Below, one piece after another: positions 51,771 to 59,738 of a DNA stretch of 64,000 nt (positions within the stretch are counted from its first letter, which is position 1; each line of letters starts with the position of its first letter). The position numbers were made by a program, and so were the translations under genes. A model generated the notes under the pieces. That model was given only the letters and a program-made list of their open reading frames with translations, searched no databases and was not told where the DNA came from. Source of the DNA: Myceligenerans crystallogenes (GTDB taxonomy: Bacteria > Actinomycetota > Actinomycetes > Actinomycetales > Cellulomonadaceae); NCBI RefSeq assembly GCF_039529775.1, contig NZ_BAAANL010000001.1, positions 1,054,001-1,118,000 on the forward strand, in the 5' to 3' direction.

Positions 51771-52157
51771 ATGGCGACCTACGACGACGTCGAACGCCTC
51801 GTGGCGAAACTGCCGGAGGTGTCCGAGGGCACGCGCTTCCACCACCGCACCTGGTACGTGGCCGGCAAGGCGTTCGCCTGGGAGCGCCCGTTCACCAAGG
51901 CGGACCTCAGGCGCTTCGGCGAGGCCCCCGTGCCGCCGGGCCCGATCCTCGCGGTCGGCACCGACGACCTGCAGGACAAGGAGGCGATCCTCGCCGCGGC
52001 CCGCCCGGGCTTCTTCACGATCCAGCACTTCGACGGCTTCCCCGGGGTGCTGATCCAGCTCGACGCCGTCTCGGACGAGAACCTCGCCGAGGCCCTCGAG
52101 GACGCCTGGCTGGCCAAGGCCCCGCCCGCGCTGGCGGAACGCCACCTACGCGCCTGA
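51771..52157 (+). CDS. MmcQ/YjbR-family DNA-binding protein
   Basis: The 128-residue protein has the YjbR CyaY-like pattern: YDDVERLVAKLPEVSEGTRF, TWYVAGKAFAWERPF, ILAVGTDDLQDKEAIL, FFTIQHFDGFPGVLIQL and EDAWLAKAPPALAERHL. Members are small, probably DNA-binding proteins of unknown process. ATG 51771 is 31 bases past the 33-bp array. No clear Shine-Dalgarno site is visible. The last codons merge into an 18-bp tandem repeat. Confidence 0.88.
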   Translation: MATYDDVERLVAKLPEVSEGTRFHHRTWYVAGKAFAWERPFTKADLRRFGEAPVPPGPILAVGTDDLQDKEAILAAARPGFFTIQHFDGFPGVLIQLDAVSDENLAEALEDAWLAKAPPALAERHLRA

Positions 52158-52258
52158 ACCCGGCTCCGCGCTGGAGGCCCGCTCCGCACCTGAGCCCGGC
52201 TCTGCACCTGAGCCCGGCTGGACGCCGGAACCCGGCCGGACGCCGGAACCCAGCCACG
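52151..52258. repeat. 18-bp tandem repeat, six copies, starting in the YjbR stop codon region
   Basis: Six units of exactly 18 bp start at 52151, 52169, 52187, 52205, 52223 and 52241, of the form GCACCTGAGCCCGGCTCT or ACGCCGGAACCCGGCCGG. The first contains the gene's final Ala codon and TGA. Confidence 0.8.
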
Positions 52259-52356
52259 ATCGCGGACACCCCGCGGATCCGATCACGCGTTGACGGACGG
52301 TGGCCACGGGCGGATGATCTCTAGGAGGGGGTAGTTCGGTTCTCCGGAGGTGCGCC

Positions 52357-53676
52357 ATGAGGCGCTGGAAGTCACGAGGTCTGGCCGCGATCGGCGGCGT
52401 CCTGGCGTTCCTGGTCGTGGGCCTCGCCCCGCCCGCGGCGGCCGAACCCGAGACCCCGGTGGCCTACCCCTCTGGGTCGACCGTGACACGCGCGGACCGC
52501 CTCGGCTTCGACGCCTGCACCGCCCCCTCCCGCGCCGCGCTCGACGCCTGGAACGGGACCTCGCCGTACCGGGCCGTCAACATCTACTTCGGCGGCAACA
52601 ACCGCGCGTGCGCGCAACCGAACCTCACCAGGGACTGGGTCCACGACGTCACGGCCGCCGGCTGGAAGCTGCTGCCCACCTACTTCGGGTACCAGCCGTT
52701 CTGCATGTTCGGCGACAAGCCGCACCGCTACACCGTCACCAGCGCCGCGGCCCGCGGGAACAGCGACGCCGACGACGCCGTCGCACGCGCCGCGGCGCTC
52801 GGCGTCCGGCCGGGCAGCGCCCTGTACGCGGACGTGGAGCACTACGACCGCGAGAACTCGACGTGCCGCACGGCGGTGCGCCGCTACGTCTCGGCCTGGA
52901 CCAAGTCCCTGCACGCCGACGGATACCTGGCGGGCGTCTACGTCCACCAGGACTCCGGCCTGCGCGACCTGTCCAACTCCTACGACTCGACCAGCTACGC
53001 CCGTCCCGACGCGGTCTGGATGGCCCGCTGGGACGGCTCGACCTCGCTCCAGGGCTGGCCCACCGCCCCCGACTCGCACTGGTCCGCCTACCAGCGCGCC
53101 AAGCAGTACCGCGGCGACCACGACGAGACCTGGGGAGGGGTGACCATCAACATCGACTCCGACGTCCTGCGGGCTCCCGTGGCCACCGTCGCCCGCACCT
53201 ACCGGGTCACGAGCACCAGCCCCCTGAACGCCCGCAGCGGGCCCGCCGCCTCCTACCCGGTCGTCCGCACCCACGAGCCGGGAGCGACCCTCTCGGTGCT
53301 GTGCCAGGCCACCGGCCAGCAGGTCGGCACCACCAAGGTCTGGGACCGGCTGGCAGGCGGGGCGTGGGTCAGCGACTACTACGTCTCGACGCCGTCGGAC
53401 ACGACCTTCACCTCCTCGATCCCGCGCTGCCTCTACCCGGGACAGGTGACGATCGACACGCTCAACGCCCGCACCGGCCCCGGCACGTCCTTCCCCGTCA
53501 CGGGCAGCCAGCTGCGCCGCGGCGCGCTCGCCCACGTGATCTGCCAGAAGGCCGGCGGCACCGTCGGCACCACGAACGTCTGGAACAAGCTGCGCGACGG
53601 CCGCTGGGTCACCGACTACTACGTCGCCAACCGCTCCAACACCACGTGGAGCGCCCCGGTCCCGCGCTGCCCGTGA
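52357..53676 (+). CDS. Secreted DUF1906 (Rv2525c-like) glycoside-hydrolase-fold protein with two SH3 domains
   Basis: The 439-residue protein starts at ATG 52357 with CCGGAGG upstream and has a signal peptide (residues 1-29, ending AAAEPE). Residues about 35-265 form a DUF1906 TIM-barrel: LGFDACTAPSRAALDAWN, RAVNIYFGGNNRACAQPNLT, ALYADVEHYD, YLAGVYVHQDSG and VWMARWDGS. Two SH3b repeats follow (PLNARSGPAASYPVV at about 289 and TLNARTGPGTSFPVT at about 369), each closing VSDYYV or VTDYYV. It probably works on, or binds, peptidoglycan or its linked glycans outside the cell. The exact reaction is not known for the family. Confidence 0.88.
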   Translation: MRRWKSRGLAAIGGVLAFLVVGLAPPAAAEPETPVAYPSGSTVTRADRLGFDACTAPSRAALDAWNGTSPYRAVNIYFGGNNRACAQPNLTRDWVHDVTAAGWKLLPTYFGYQPFCMFGDKPHRYTVTSAAARGNSDADDAVARAAALGVRPGSALYADVEHYDRENSTCRTAVRRYVSAWTKSLHADGYLAGVYVHQDSGLRDLSNSYDSTSYARPDAVWMARWDGSTSLQGWPTAPDSHWSAYQRAKQYRGDHDETWGGVTINIDSDVLRAPVATVARTYRVTSTSPLNARSGPAASYPVVRTHEPGATLSVLCQATGQQVGTTKVWDRLAGGAWVSDYYVSTPSDTTFTSSIPRCLYPGQVTIDTLNARTGPGTSFPVTGSQLRRGALAHVICQKAGGTVGTTNVWNKLRDGRWVTDYYVANRSNTTWSAPVPRCP

Positions 53677-53754
53677 CGGGCCGGTCACCAGGCGGCGCGC
53701 GCCGCGTCCGATATCCGCTCGCCGCGCGGCCGCCGGCCGGGGCAGGATCGCCCG

Positions 53755-55158
53755 GTGACATCATCTCCACCCAGCGGGGCCCTCGGCTTCTGGCGCGAGC
53801 TCCCCGTGAGCGGCCGCTGGCTCCTGTCGACCGTTGTCCTGCAGTTCTTCGGCCGCGGCCTCACCCTGCCGTTCACCATCATCTACCTGCACGAGGTCCG
53901 CGGGTTCTCCCTCGACCTCGCGGGGACCCTGATGGGCGTGCTCGCCGCCGTCGGCCTCGCCGTCACGGCGCCGGCCGGAACGCTCATCGACCGCCTCGGT
54001 GCGCGCGTCGTCATCCTCGGCGGGCTGGCCTGCGCCGTCGTCGGCTACACGGTGCTCGCCTTCGCCACCGAACCCTGGACGGCGGCGCTCGGCCTGGCGC
54101 TCGCGGGCGTCTTCATGGGCGTCTCCTGGCCCGCGAACAACAGCCTCGTCGCCACGATCGTCACCGGCGACCTGCGTCAGCGCTACTTCGGCGTCAACTT
54201 CGCGCTCCTCAACCTCGGCATCGGGGTGGGCGGCGTCGTGGGCGGCCTCGCCATGGACGTCGACCGGCCGGTCACCTTCGTCGCCGCCTTCCTGGTGAAC
54301 GCCGCGTCCTTCGTCATCCCGGCCGTGGTCCTGTTCGGCCCGCTGCGCGGCCTGTCCGGCCGTGCGGTCCGCGAGGTCCGCACGATGCCCGACGACGACG
54401 CCGCGGGCGGCACCGCGACCTCGCCCGCCGGATCCGCCGCGGGCCAGGGGGAGACGGCACCCGCGGCGGGCGGGAGCCCGGCGTCGTCGGGCGCCGCCGC
54501 GACCCGCCCCGGAACCGAGAGCTACCCGGCGATCCTGCGGCGCCCCGAGGTGCTCTGGCTGACGGTCCTCACGCTGCTCGCGTCGTTCGCGGGATACGGC
54601 CAGATGGAGGGCGGCTTCCCGGCCTACGCGCGCGGGGTCGCCGGGGTCTCGACCCAGGTCATCGGGTTCGCGTTCGTCGTCAACACGGTGGTCATCGTCG
54701 CCCTGCAGTTCTGGGTCATGAACCGCACGCGGGGCCGGCGCCGCACCTTCGTCCTCGCCCTGATGGCGATCGTGTGGGCGGCGGCCTGGGTGCTGCTGGG
54801 CCTGACCGGCCTCATGCCGGGCGGCGTGGCCGCGGCCGCGACGGTGCTGCTCTTCCACGCCGTCTTCGCCCTGGGCGAGACCCTCCAGCAGACCGCCCTG
54901 CCCGCCCTCACCAACGACATGGCCCCGGATCACCTCCGGGGCCGGTACAACGCGATCAGCTCGGGCGCCTTCCAGGTCGGGGCCATCGCGGCCCCGGTGG
55001 CCGCCGGGTTCCTGCTGGACCGCGGCCTGTCCGTGGCCTTCATCGCCCTCGTCACGCTCGGCTGCCTGTCGATCGCGGGCATCGCCCTCGCGCTGCGCCG
55101 CCGGATCACGGCGGAGGTGGACGGCTCCCCGCAGCCGGCGCTGTCGCCGCACACCTGA
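53755..55158 (+). CDS. Major facilitator superfamily transporter
   Basis: The 467-residue protein has about twelve TM helices in two halves, with the MFS motif-A-like GTLIDRLGARVVILGG between TM2 and TM3 and a central Ala/Gly/Pro loop of about 55 residues (about 205-260). The second half has the segment LPALTNDMAPDHLRGRYNAIS, found in drug-efflux-type MFS proteins. GTG 53755 has AGGA upstream. The substrate is unknown; drug or metabolite export is a guess. It converges on cysE with a hairpin between. Confidence 0.9.
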   Translation: MTSSPPSGALGFWRELPVSGRWLLSTVVLQFFGRGLTLPFTIIYLHEVRGFSLDLAGTLMGVLAAVGLAVTAPAGTLIDRLGARVVILGGLACAVVGYTVLAFATEPWTAALGLALAGVFMGVSWPANNSLVATIVTGDLRQRYFGVNFALLNLGIGVGGVVGGLAMDVDRPVTFVAAFLVNAASFVIPAVVLFGPLRGLSGRAVREVRTMPDDDAAGGTATSPAGSAAGQGETAPAAGGSPASSGAAATRPGTESYPAILRRPEVLWLTVLTLLASFAGYGQMEGGFPAYARGVAGVSTQVIGFAFVVNTVVIVALQFWVMNRTRGRRRTFVLALMAIVWAAAWVLLGLTGLMPGGVAAAATVLLFHAVFALGETLQQTALPALTNDMAPDHLRGRYNAISSGAFQVGAIAAPVAAGFLLDRGLSVAFIALVTLGCLSIAGIALALRRRITAEVDGSPQPALSPHT

Positions 55159-55165
55159 CGGCCGG

Positions 55166-55202
55166 CCGGCGGGGAGCGGCGCGGGCCGCCGCGACCCGCC
55201 GG
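55166..55202. terminator. Hairpin between convergent MFS and cysE genes
   Basis: CCGGCGGG (55166-55173) pairs with CCCGCCGG (55195-55202) around a GC-rich inner stem. It is positioned to end transcripts from both sides. No T-run. Confidence 0.5.
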
Positions 55203-55205
55203 TCC

Positions 55206-55805
55206 TCAGATGGCGTACTCGATCAGCTGGGACGGGTCCTGCAGGGGTTCCGTCCCGCGGTCGGTGGCCGGCATGCGGTTCCGTGCCGGGACGCCCACCG
55301 CCACCGCCCCGTTCGGGACGTCGTGGGTCACCACCGCGTTGGCGCCGATCTTCGCGTCGTCGCCCACCCACAGGGGGCCCAGCACCTTCGCGCCGGAGCC
55401 CACCAGGACGCGGTCGCCGAGGGTCGGGTGGCGCTTGCCCGGGCTCATCGAGCGGCCGCCGAGGGTCACGCCGTGAAACAGCAGGCAGTCGTCGCCGACC
55501 TCCGCCGTCGCGCCGATCACCACGCCCATGCCGTGGTCGATGAACAGCCGCCGGCCGATCCGGGCCGCCGGATGGATCTCCACCCCGGTCAGCATCCGCG
55601 AGACCAGCGACAGCACCCGCGCCGGCAGCCGCAGCGCGGGCCGCTGCCACATGGCGTGGGCGAACCGGTAGTGCCATACGGCGTGCACACCGGGGTACGT
55701 CATCACGACCGCGCCGAGCGAGGTCGCGGCCGGGTCCTGGGCACGCGCGGTCTCGGCGTCCTCCACGAGGAGCCGCCAGAAGGAGGGTGCCCAGGACCGT
55801 GCCAT
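55206..55805 (-). CDS. cysE: Serine O-acetyltransferase
   Basis: The 199-residue enzyme makes O-acetylserine from serine and acetyl-CoA, feeding CysK. The left-handed beta-helix shows the hexapeptide pattern: GVEIHPAARIGRRLFIDHG, GVVIGATAEVGDDCLLFHGV, TLGGRSM, HPTLGDRVLVGSGAKVLGP and KIGANAVVTHDVP. The catalytic His is in IDHG. It is the short, EpsC-like form. ATG 55805 overlaps the cysK stop (TGATG), so the two are coupled. Confidence 0.95.
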   Translation of the reverse strand: MARSWAPSFWRLLVEDAETARAQDPAATSLGAVVMTYPGVHAVWHYRFAHAMWQRPALRLPARVLSLVSRMLTGVEIHPAARIGRRLFIDHGMGVVIGATAEVGDDCLLFHGVTLGGRSMSPGKRHPTLGDRVLVGSGAKVLGPLWVGDDAKIGANAVVTHDVPNGAVAVGVPARNRMPATDRGTEPLQDPSQLIEYAI

Positions 55806-56740
55806 CAGTCGACCAGGCCCTCGAACAGCGGGGTGGACAGGTAGCGCTCGCCGAAGTCCGGGGCGATGACGACGATCGTCTTGCCCGCGTTCTCCTCGCG
55901 CGCCGCCACCTGGAGCGCGGCCGCGAACGCCGCGCCGGAGGACGAGCCCACCAGCAGGCCCTCCTCGGCGGCCGAGCGCTTCGCCGTCTCGATCGCGGTG
56001 CCGAAGTTGATGTCGATGACCTCGTCGTACACCTCGCGGTCGAGGATCTCCGGCACGAAGTTCGCGCCGATGCCCTGGATCTTGTGCGGGCCGGGCTGGC
56101 CGCCGTTCAGGATCGCGGACTCCTCGGGCTCCACGGCGATGATCTGGATGTCCGGCTTGCGCTCCTTGAGCACCTGGCCGACGCCCGTGATCGTGCCGCC
56201 CGTGCCGATCCCCGCCACCACGATGTCGACGTTGCCGTCGGTGTCGGCCCAGATCTCCTCGGCCGTGGTCTCGCGGTGGATCTTCGGGTTGGCCTCGTTG
56301 GCGAACTGGCGGGCCAGCACGGCGCCCTCGCGCTCCTGCGCGATCTTCTCGGCGGCCGCGACGGCGCCCTTCATGCCCTCGGCGCCCGGCGTCAGCACGA
56401 GCTCCGCGCCGAACGCCCGCAGCAGCGCGCGGCGCTCCTTGGACATCGTCTCCGGCATCGCCAGCACGACCTTGTAGCCGCGCGAGGCGCCCACCCAGGC
56501 CAGGGCGATGCCCGTGTTGCCCGAGGTGCCCTCGACGATCGTGCCGCCCTCCTTCAGCTCACCCGACTCCTCGGCGGCGTTGATGATGGAGACGCCGATC
56601 CGGTCCTTGACCGAGTTGGCCGGGTTGTAGAACTCGAGCTTGGCGAGGACCGTGGCGGGCAGGTCCTTGGCCAGGGAGTTGAGCTTCACCAGCGGGGTGT
56701 TGCCGATGAGCTTGGTCGCGTCGTCATAGATGCGGGCCAT
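55805..56740 (-). CDS. cysK: Cysteine synthase A (O-acetylserine sulfhydrylase)
   Basis: The 311-residue PLP enzyme turns O-acetylserine and sulphide into cysteine. The PLP lysine is Lys45 in NPANSVKDRIG; the phosphate and substrate loop is EGTSGNTGIALAW; GIGTGGTITGVGQ and GIGANFVPEILD follow. ATG 56740 has AGGAAGAG upstream. It heads the cysK-cysE operon. The 220-base leader contains a tiny cysteine-codon reading frame and a hairpin (below), so it is probably controlled by attenuation. Confidence 0.96.
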   Translation of the reverse strand: MARIYDDATKLIGNTPLVKLNSLAKDLPATVLAKLEFYNPANSVKDRIGVSIINAAEESGELKEGGTIVEGTSGNTGIALAWVGASRGYKVVLAMPETMSKERRALLRAFGAELVLTPGAEGMKGAVAAAEKIAQEREGAVLARQFANEANPKIHRETTAEEIWADTDGNVDIVVAGIGTGGTITGVGQVLKERKPDIQIIAVEPEESAILNGGQPGPHKIQGIGANFVPEILDREVYDEVIDINFGTAIETAKRSAAEEGLLVGSSSGAAFAAALQVAAREENAGKTIVVIAPDFGERYLSTPLFEGLVD

Positions 56741-56878
56741 GGTGTCTCTTCCTTCGTGTCGTGCGGCGGTTGGGCTGGTCCGTGTCCGACGACGTCGCGC
56801 GGGTGCGCGCGCCGCCGGTTGTCCCTGGGGTCGATGGTGGGAAAGATCGGGAGCGTCGCACGGGCGTCACGACCGGTG

Positions 56879-56895
56879 GACCGTGGGACACGGTC
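56879..56895 (-). promoter_or_regulatory. Candidate attenuator hairpin in the cysK leader
   Basis: GACCGTG (56879-56885) and CACGGTC (56889-56895) form a perfect 7-bp stem with a 3-nt loop, 30 bases past the leader-peptide stop. Its proximity suggests that ribosome position on the leader peptide could influence folding. Confidence 0.35.
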
Positions 56896-56925
56896 TCGAC
56901 ACAGGTCAGACGTGGCGTGGACGCT

Positions 56926-56961
56926 CTACCGACAGCGGCGGCACATTCGCAGCATGCGCAT
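56926..56961 (-). CDS. Cysteine-containing leader peptide of cysK-cysE
   Basis: The frame ATG 56961 to TAG 56928-56926 encodes MRMLRMCRRCR, with two Cys codons (TGC, TGT) in eleven. It is preceded directly by a -10-like TAGGCT six bases before the ATG, so translation would begin at the first nucleotide of a leaderless transcript, a common mode in actinobacteria. Small frames with Cys codons ahead of cysteine-supply genes act elsewhere in actinobacteria as cysteine-responsive attenuators. The peptide itself is probably only a sensor. It lies 185 bases before cysK. Confidence 0.55.
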   Translation of the reverse strand: MRMLRMCRRCR

Positions 56962-56967
56962 GCGGGG

Positions 56968-56996
56968 AGCCTAACCCCGCCGCGACCGATCGACAA
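56968..56996 (-). promoter_or_regulatory. Promoter of the cysK leader transcript
   Basis: On the minus strand, -35-like TTGTCG (56996-56991) and -10-like TAGGCT (56973-56968) are separated by 17 bases. The -10 ends six bases before the leader-peptide ATG (56961). Confidence 0.5.
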
Positions 56997-57058
56997 GATA
57001 GGTCTCACTGATTGGTCACGTCGATGTGTGACGCACCCTCACCCAGCCCTCCGCGCGG

Positions 57059-57093
57059 TCTCCGGGTGCGGTGTGCGCGACCGCACCCGGAGA
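57059..57093 (-). terminator. Hairpin terminator of the first LPMO gene
   Basis: TCTCCGGGTGCGGT (57059-57072) pairs perfectly with ACCGCACCCGGAGA (57080-57093) around a 7-nt loop, starting ten bases past the LPMO stop. No U-tract. Confidence 0.75.
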
Positions 57094-57102
57094 CGTGGGC
57101 CA

Positions 57103-58188
57103 TCAGGCCGGGGTGCAGGTGGCGCTCAGGCCGGTTGCGGTCCCGTTCGCCACGAAGCCGGCCGTCGTGGTGCCGCCCGCGGGCAGGCTGCCGTTCCAGC
57201 CCGCGTTGGTCAGGGTGTTCGTGCCCGACAGCGTCGAGTTCCAGGACTGGGTGATCGTCGTGCCGCCGACGACGACCTTCCACCCCGTGATCGCGCTGCT
57301 GCCCGCCGTCACGACCACCTCACCCTGGTAGCCGCCGCCCCAGGAGTTGGTCACCCGGATCGCGGCGGCGCAGGAGCCGGTGCCGGGGTTCGACGGCGTC
57401 GGAGTGGCCGACGCGGTCGGGGTACCCGGCGAGCTCGGCGTGGGCGTGGCGGACGGCGTCGGCGTGGCCGACGGCCTGGGCGTGCCCGGGGACGGCGTGA
57501 TGTCCCCGCCGCCGATGTTGATGTCCGAGCAGAAGAAGTAGACCTGGTCGGCGTGCGACGCCTTCCACAGGGTGAACAGCACCGCACGGCCGGAGCGGCC
57601 GGGCAGGGAGATGTCGGCGCTGTACGACGACGCCGGGGCGTACCGCGCGGTCTTCTTCAGCAGCTCGAGGTCGTCCCAGCCCACGGCCTGCGTGGTCGGG
57701 TCGAACCCGGCCCTGGTGACGTAGATCCACAGGTAGTCGGCGCCGTGGCTGGCCTGGTCGGTCAGCGTCATGGTGAAGGTGTTCGGCACGCCCTTGGCGA
57801 CCCAGTCGCCGGGGACGTCCAGGGAGTTGTACCGGCCGTCGCCGGTCTGACCGGCCGAGCAGACCTGCCCGTTGGGGACGAGGGTCTCGTACTGGCCCGC
57901 GAGGCCCTCCTCGTACAGGCCGTTCCAGTTCCACATGGCGGTGGTGTCGTGCTGCCAGGCCTGCCAGCACATGGGGTCCTGTTGTTCCATCGCGGGGTTC
58001 TGGAAGTCGTCGCCCCAGCGGTTCCAGCAGCCGTAGTTGCGGGTGGGCGGGTCGGTGACGCTGCCGTGCGCCGCCGCGGGGGGTGCGGTGGCGGTGTCCG
58101 CGGCGACGACGGCGACGAGCCCCAGCGGGGCTGCCAGCGCCACGGCGGCGGTGAGAACAAGACTGCGCAGGCGCGCACGTACGGTCAT
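57103..58188 (-). CDS. AA10 lytic polysaccharide monooxygenase with CBM2
   Basis: The 361-residue protein has a 40-residue signal peptide ending APPAAA; cleavage leaves His41 (HGSVTDPPTRNYGCW) as the N-terminal copper ligand. The second ligand is His about 148 in ASHGADYLWIYVT. The catalytic domain ends near CSDINIGGGD (about 220). A Pro/Thr/Ser linker follows, then a CBM2 (SCAAAIRVTNSWGGGYQGEV to the end, with conserved Trp and paired Cys). It oxidatively cleaves crystalline cellulose or chitin outside the cell. ATG 58188 has GAGGAGGAG upstream. It is a close paralogue of the gene at 58456-59547. Confidence 0.95.
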   Translation of the reverse strand: MTVRARLRSLVLTAAVALAAPLGLVAVVAADTATAPPAAAHGSVTDPPTRNYGCWNRWGDDFQNPAMEQQDPMCWQAWQHDTTAMWNWNGLYEEGLAGQYETLVPNGQVCSAGQTGDGRYNSLDVPGDWVAKGVPNTFTMTLTDQASHGADYLWIYVTRAGFDPTTQAVGWDDLELLKKTARYAPASSYSADISLPGRSGRAVLFTLWKASHADQVYFFCSDINIGGGDITPSPGTPRPSATPTPSATPTPSSPGTPTASATPTPSNPGTGSCAAAIRVTNSWGGGYQGEVVVTAGSSAITGWKVVVGGTTITQSWNSTLSGTNTLTNAGWNGSLPAGGTTTAGFVANGTATGLSATCTPA

Positions 58189-58288
58189 GGGCTCCTCCTC
58201 GAGCTCGGCCGGCCGGCTGGCCGGCCGTGGTGACGACGCCAGGCTGGGCGAGGATCGTTGAGGAGCGCCAGCAACTTAAGCCATTAAG

Positions 58289-58304
58289 TGGAAAGCGCTC
58301 GCCA
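58289..58304. promoter_or_regulatory. LacI/CelR-type operator candidate of the first LPMO gene
   Basis: TGGAAAGCGCTCGCCA keeps TGG...AGCGCT...CCA of the 14-bp CelR-type palindrome TGGGAGCGCTCCCA. It lies 101 bases before the LPMO start. A related CGAGCGCT core occurs in the other LPMO upstream region (59633-59640). Confidence 0.45.
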
Positions 58305-58342
58305 TCGCGGGGGCGAGGCGAGCGGGTCCCGGGCACAGCTCA

Positions 58343-58387
58343 ACGCCGGGGCGGTGACCGCGCGTGAAGTGGTCACTGCCCCGGCGT
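58343..58387 (-). terminator. Hairpin terminator of the second LPMO gene
   Basis: A 17-bp stem (58343-58359 with 58371-58387; arms include CCGGGGCGGTGACC) with one G-T pair and an 11-nt loop, 69 bases past the LPMO stop on the minus strand. Confidence 0.7.
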
Positions 58388-58455
58388 CTTCGAGATGCCG
58401 GTGGGTGGCGTACCTGGAACGTCACCTCACCGGCGCTACCGCCGGATGTGTGTCG

Positions 58456-59547
58456 TCAGGAGGCGGTGCAGGTGGCGCTGAGGCCACTGGCGCTGCCGCT
58501 GGCGATGAATCCCGCGGTGGTCGAGGCGCCGGACGAGAGGTTCCCGTTCCAGCCGGCGTCGGAGAGCTTGTTCCCCCCGGAGAGCGAGGCGTTCCACGCC
58601 TGGTTGATCGTCGCGCCGTTGACGGTGACGTCCCAGCCGCTGATCGCCGAGCTGCCCGCGGTGACCTTCACGTCGGCCTGGTAGCCGCCGCTCCAGGAGT
58701 TCACGACGGTGATCGCGGCGGTGCAGGACTTGGTCGTCGGGTTCGGCGACGTGTTGGGCGTCGACGTGGGCGACACGCTCGGGCTGGCCGAAGGCGTGGT
58801 CGGGTCCGGCGACGGCGTGGTCGGGTCGGGCGACGGCGTGCTGCCGGAGTTCGGGTACCAGTCCGAGCCGCCGATGTTGATGTCCGAGCACAGGTAGTAC
58901 GGCTGGTCGAGGTGGCTGGCCTGCCAGATCGTGAACAGCACGGCCCGGCCGCTGCGGCCCGAGAGGTTCACGTCGGTCACGTACGGCGACTGCGCCGGGT
59001 AGCGGCCGGTCTCCTTGACCAGGTCGAGGTGCTCCCAGCCCAGGCGCGTCGTCGACGGGTTGAAGCCCGGCTTGGTCACGTAGATCCGCAGGTAGTCGGC
59101 GCCGTGGTTGGCGCCGTCGGTCAGCGTCAGCGTGAAGTTGGTCGGCACGCCCTTGGCGACCCAGCCGCCGGGGGTGTCGAGGTAGTCGTACCGCGGCGAG
59201 AACGTCTTGCCGCCGGAGCACAGCGTGCCGCTGGGCACGGCCGCCTGGTGGTTGCCGCCGACGTTCTCGCGGTACAGGCCGTTCCAGTTCCACATGGCGT
59301 TGGGGTCGTGCTGCCACGCGCCCGCGCACATCGGGTCCGTGTCCGCCATGTTCGGGTTCAGGTGGTCGTCGCCCCAGCGCTCCAGGCAGCTGTAGTTACG
59401 CGTCGGGGGGTTGGTGACACTGCCGTGAGCGGCCGCAGGGGGCGCGGTAGCGGTGTCCGCCGCGACGACGGCGACCAGGCCCAGCGGGGCGGCCAGTGCC
59501 ATCGTGGCGACGAGAACGATACTGCGCATTCGCGCACGTACGGTCAT
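58456..59547 (-). CDS. AA10 lytic polysaccharide monooxygenase with CBM2 (second copy)
   Basis: The 363-residue protein has a signal peptide nearly identical to its neighbour's and mature start HGSVTNPPTRNYSCLERW (His41). The second copper His is in GANHGADYLRIYVT. The catalytic domain closes with CSDINIGGSDW. The linker has PSPDPTT repeats, and a C-terminal CBM2 follows (SCTAAITVVNSWSGGYQADV). ATG 59547 has GAGGAGGAG upstream; the open frame before it is not coding. Divergence from the first LPMO in surface residues suggests a different substrate or regioselectivity, for example C1 against C1/C4 or chitin against cellulose. Confidence 0.95.
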   Translation of the reverse strand: MTVRARMRSIVLVATMALAAPLGLVAVVAADTATAPPAAAHGSVTNPPTRNYSCLERWGDDHLNPNMADTDPMCAGAWQHDPNAMWNWNGLYRENVGGNHQAAVPSGTLCSGGKTFSPRYDYLDTPGGWVAKGVPTNFTLTLTDGANHGADYLRIYVTKPGFNPSTTRLGWEHLDLVKETGRYPAQSPYVTDVNLSGRSGRAVLFTIWQASHLDQPYYLCSDINIGGSDWYPNSGSTPSPDPTTPSPDPTTPSASPSVSPTSTPNTSPNPTTKSCTAAITVVNSWSGGYQADVKVTAGSSAISGWDVTVNGATINQAWNASLSGGNKLSDAGWNGNLSSGASTTAGFIASGSASGLSATCTAS

Positions 59548-59738
59548 GGGGTGCTCCTCCTCGAGCTGTTGCTGCCCGTGCGGGCAGCGGACTACGTGCC
59601 GCAAGGTTGTGGCGGCCGGCGGGCGGCGAGCCAGCGCTCGAATCGTTTAGCGGCGGCAGCCGGGACCACCGGGGATGTCGGTGACCCGCGGTAGGGTCTG
59701 GCTCGTCCGCCAGGCCGCCGCGAAGGAGGTTCGCCACG

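Larger units (their letters stand above)
56741..57102. other. Leader region of cysK and end region of the first LPMO gene
   Basis: This 362-base gap contains, right to left, the LPMO hairpin terminator (57059-57093), a leftward promoter (56996-56968), an 11-codon leader peptide (56961-56926), a 7-bp hairpin (56879-56895) and the remaining cysK leader. Confidence 0.6.

Noticed and set aside
59633..59640. Full CelR operator upstream of the second LPMO gene
   Set aside because: Only the CGAGCGCT core is shared with the first LPMO site; flanks do not form a palindrome, so it is not listed as a site.
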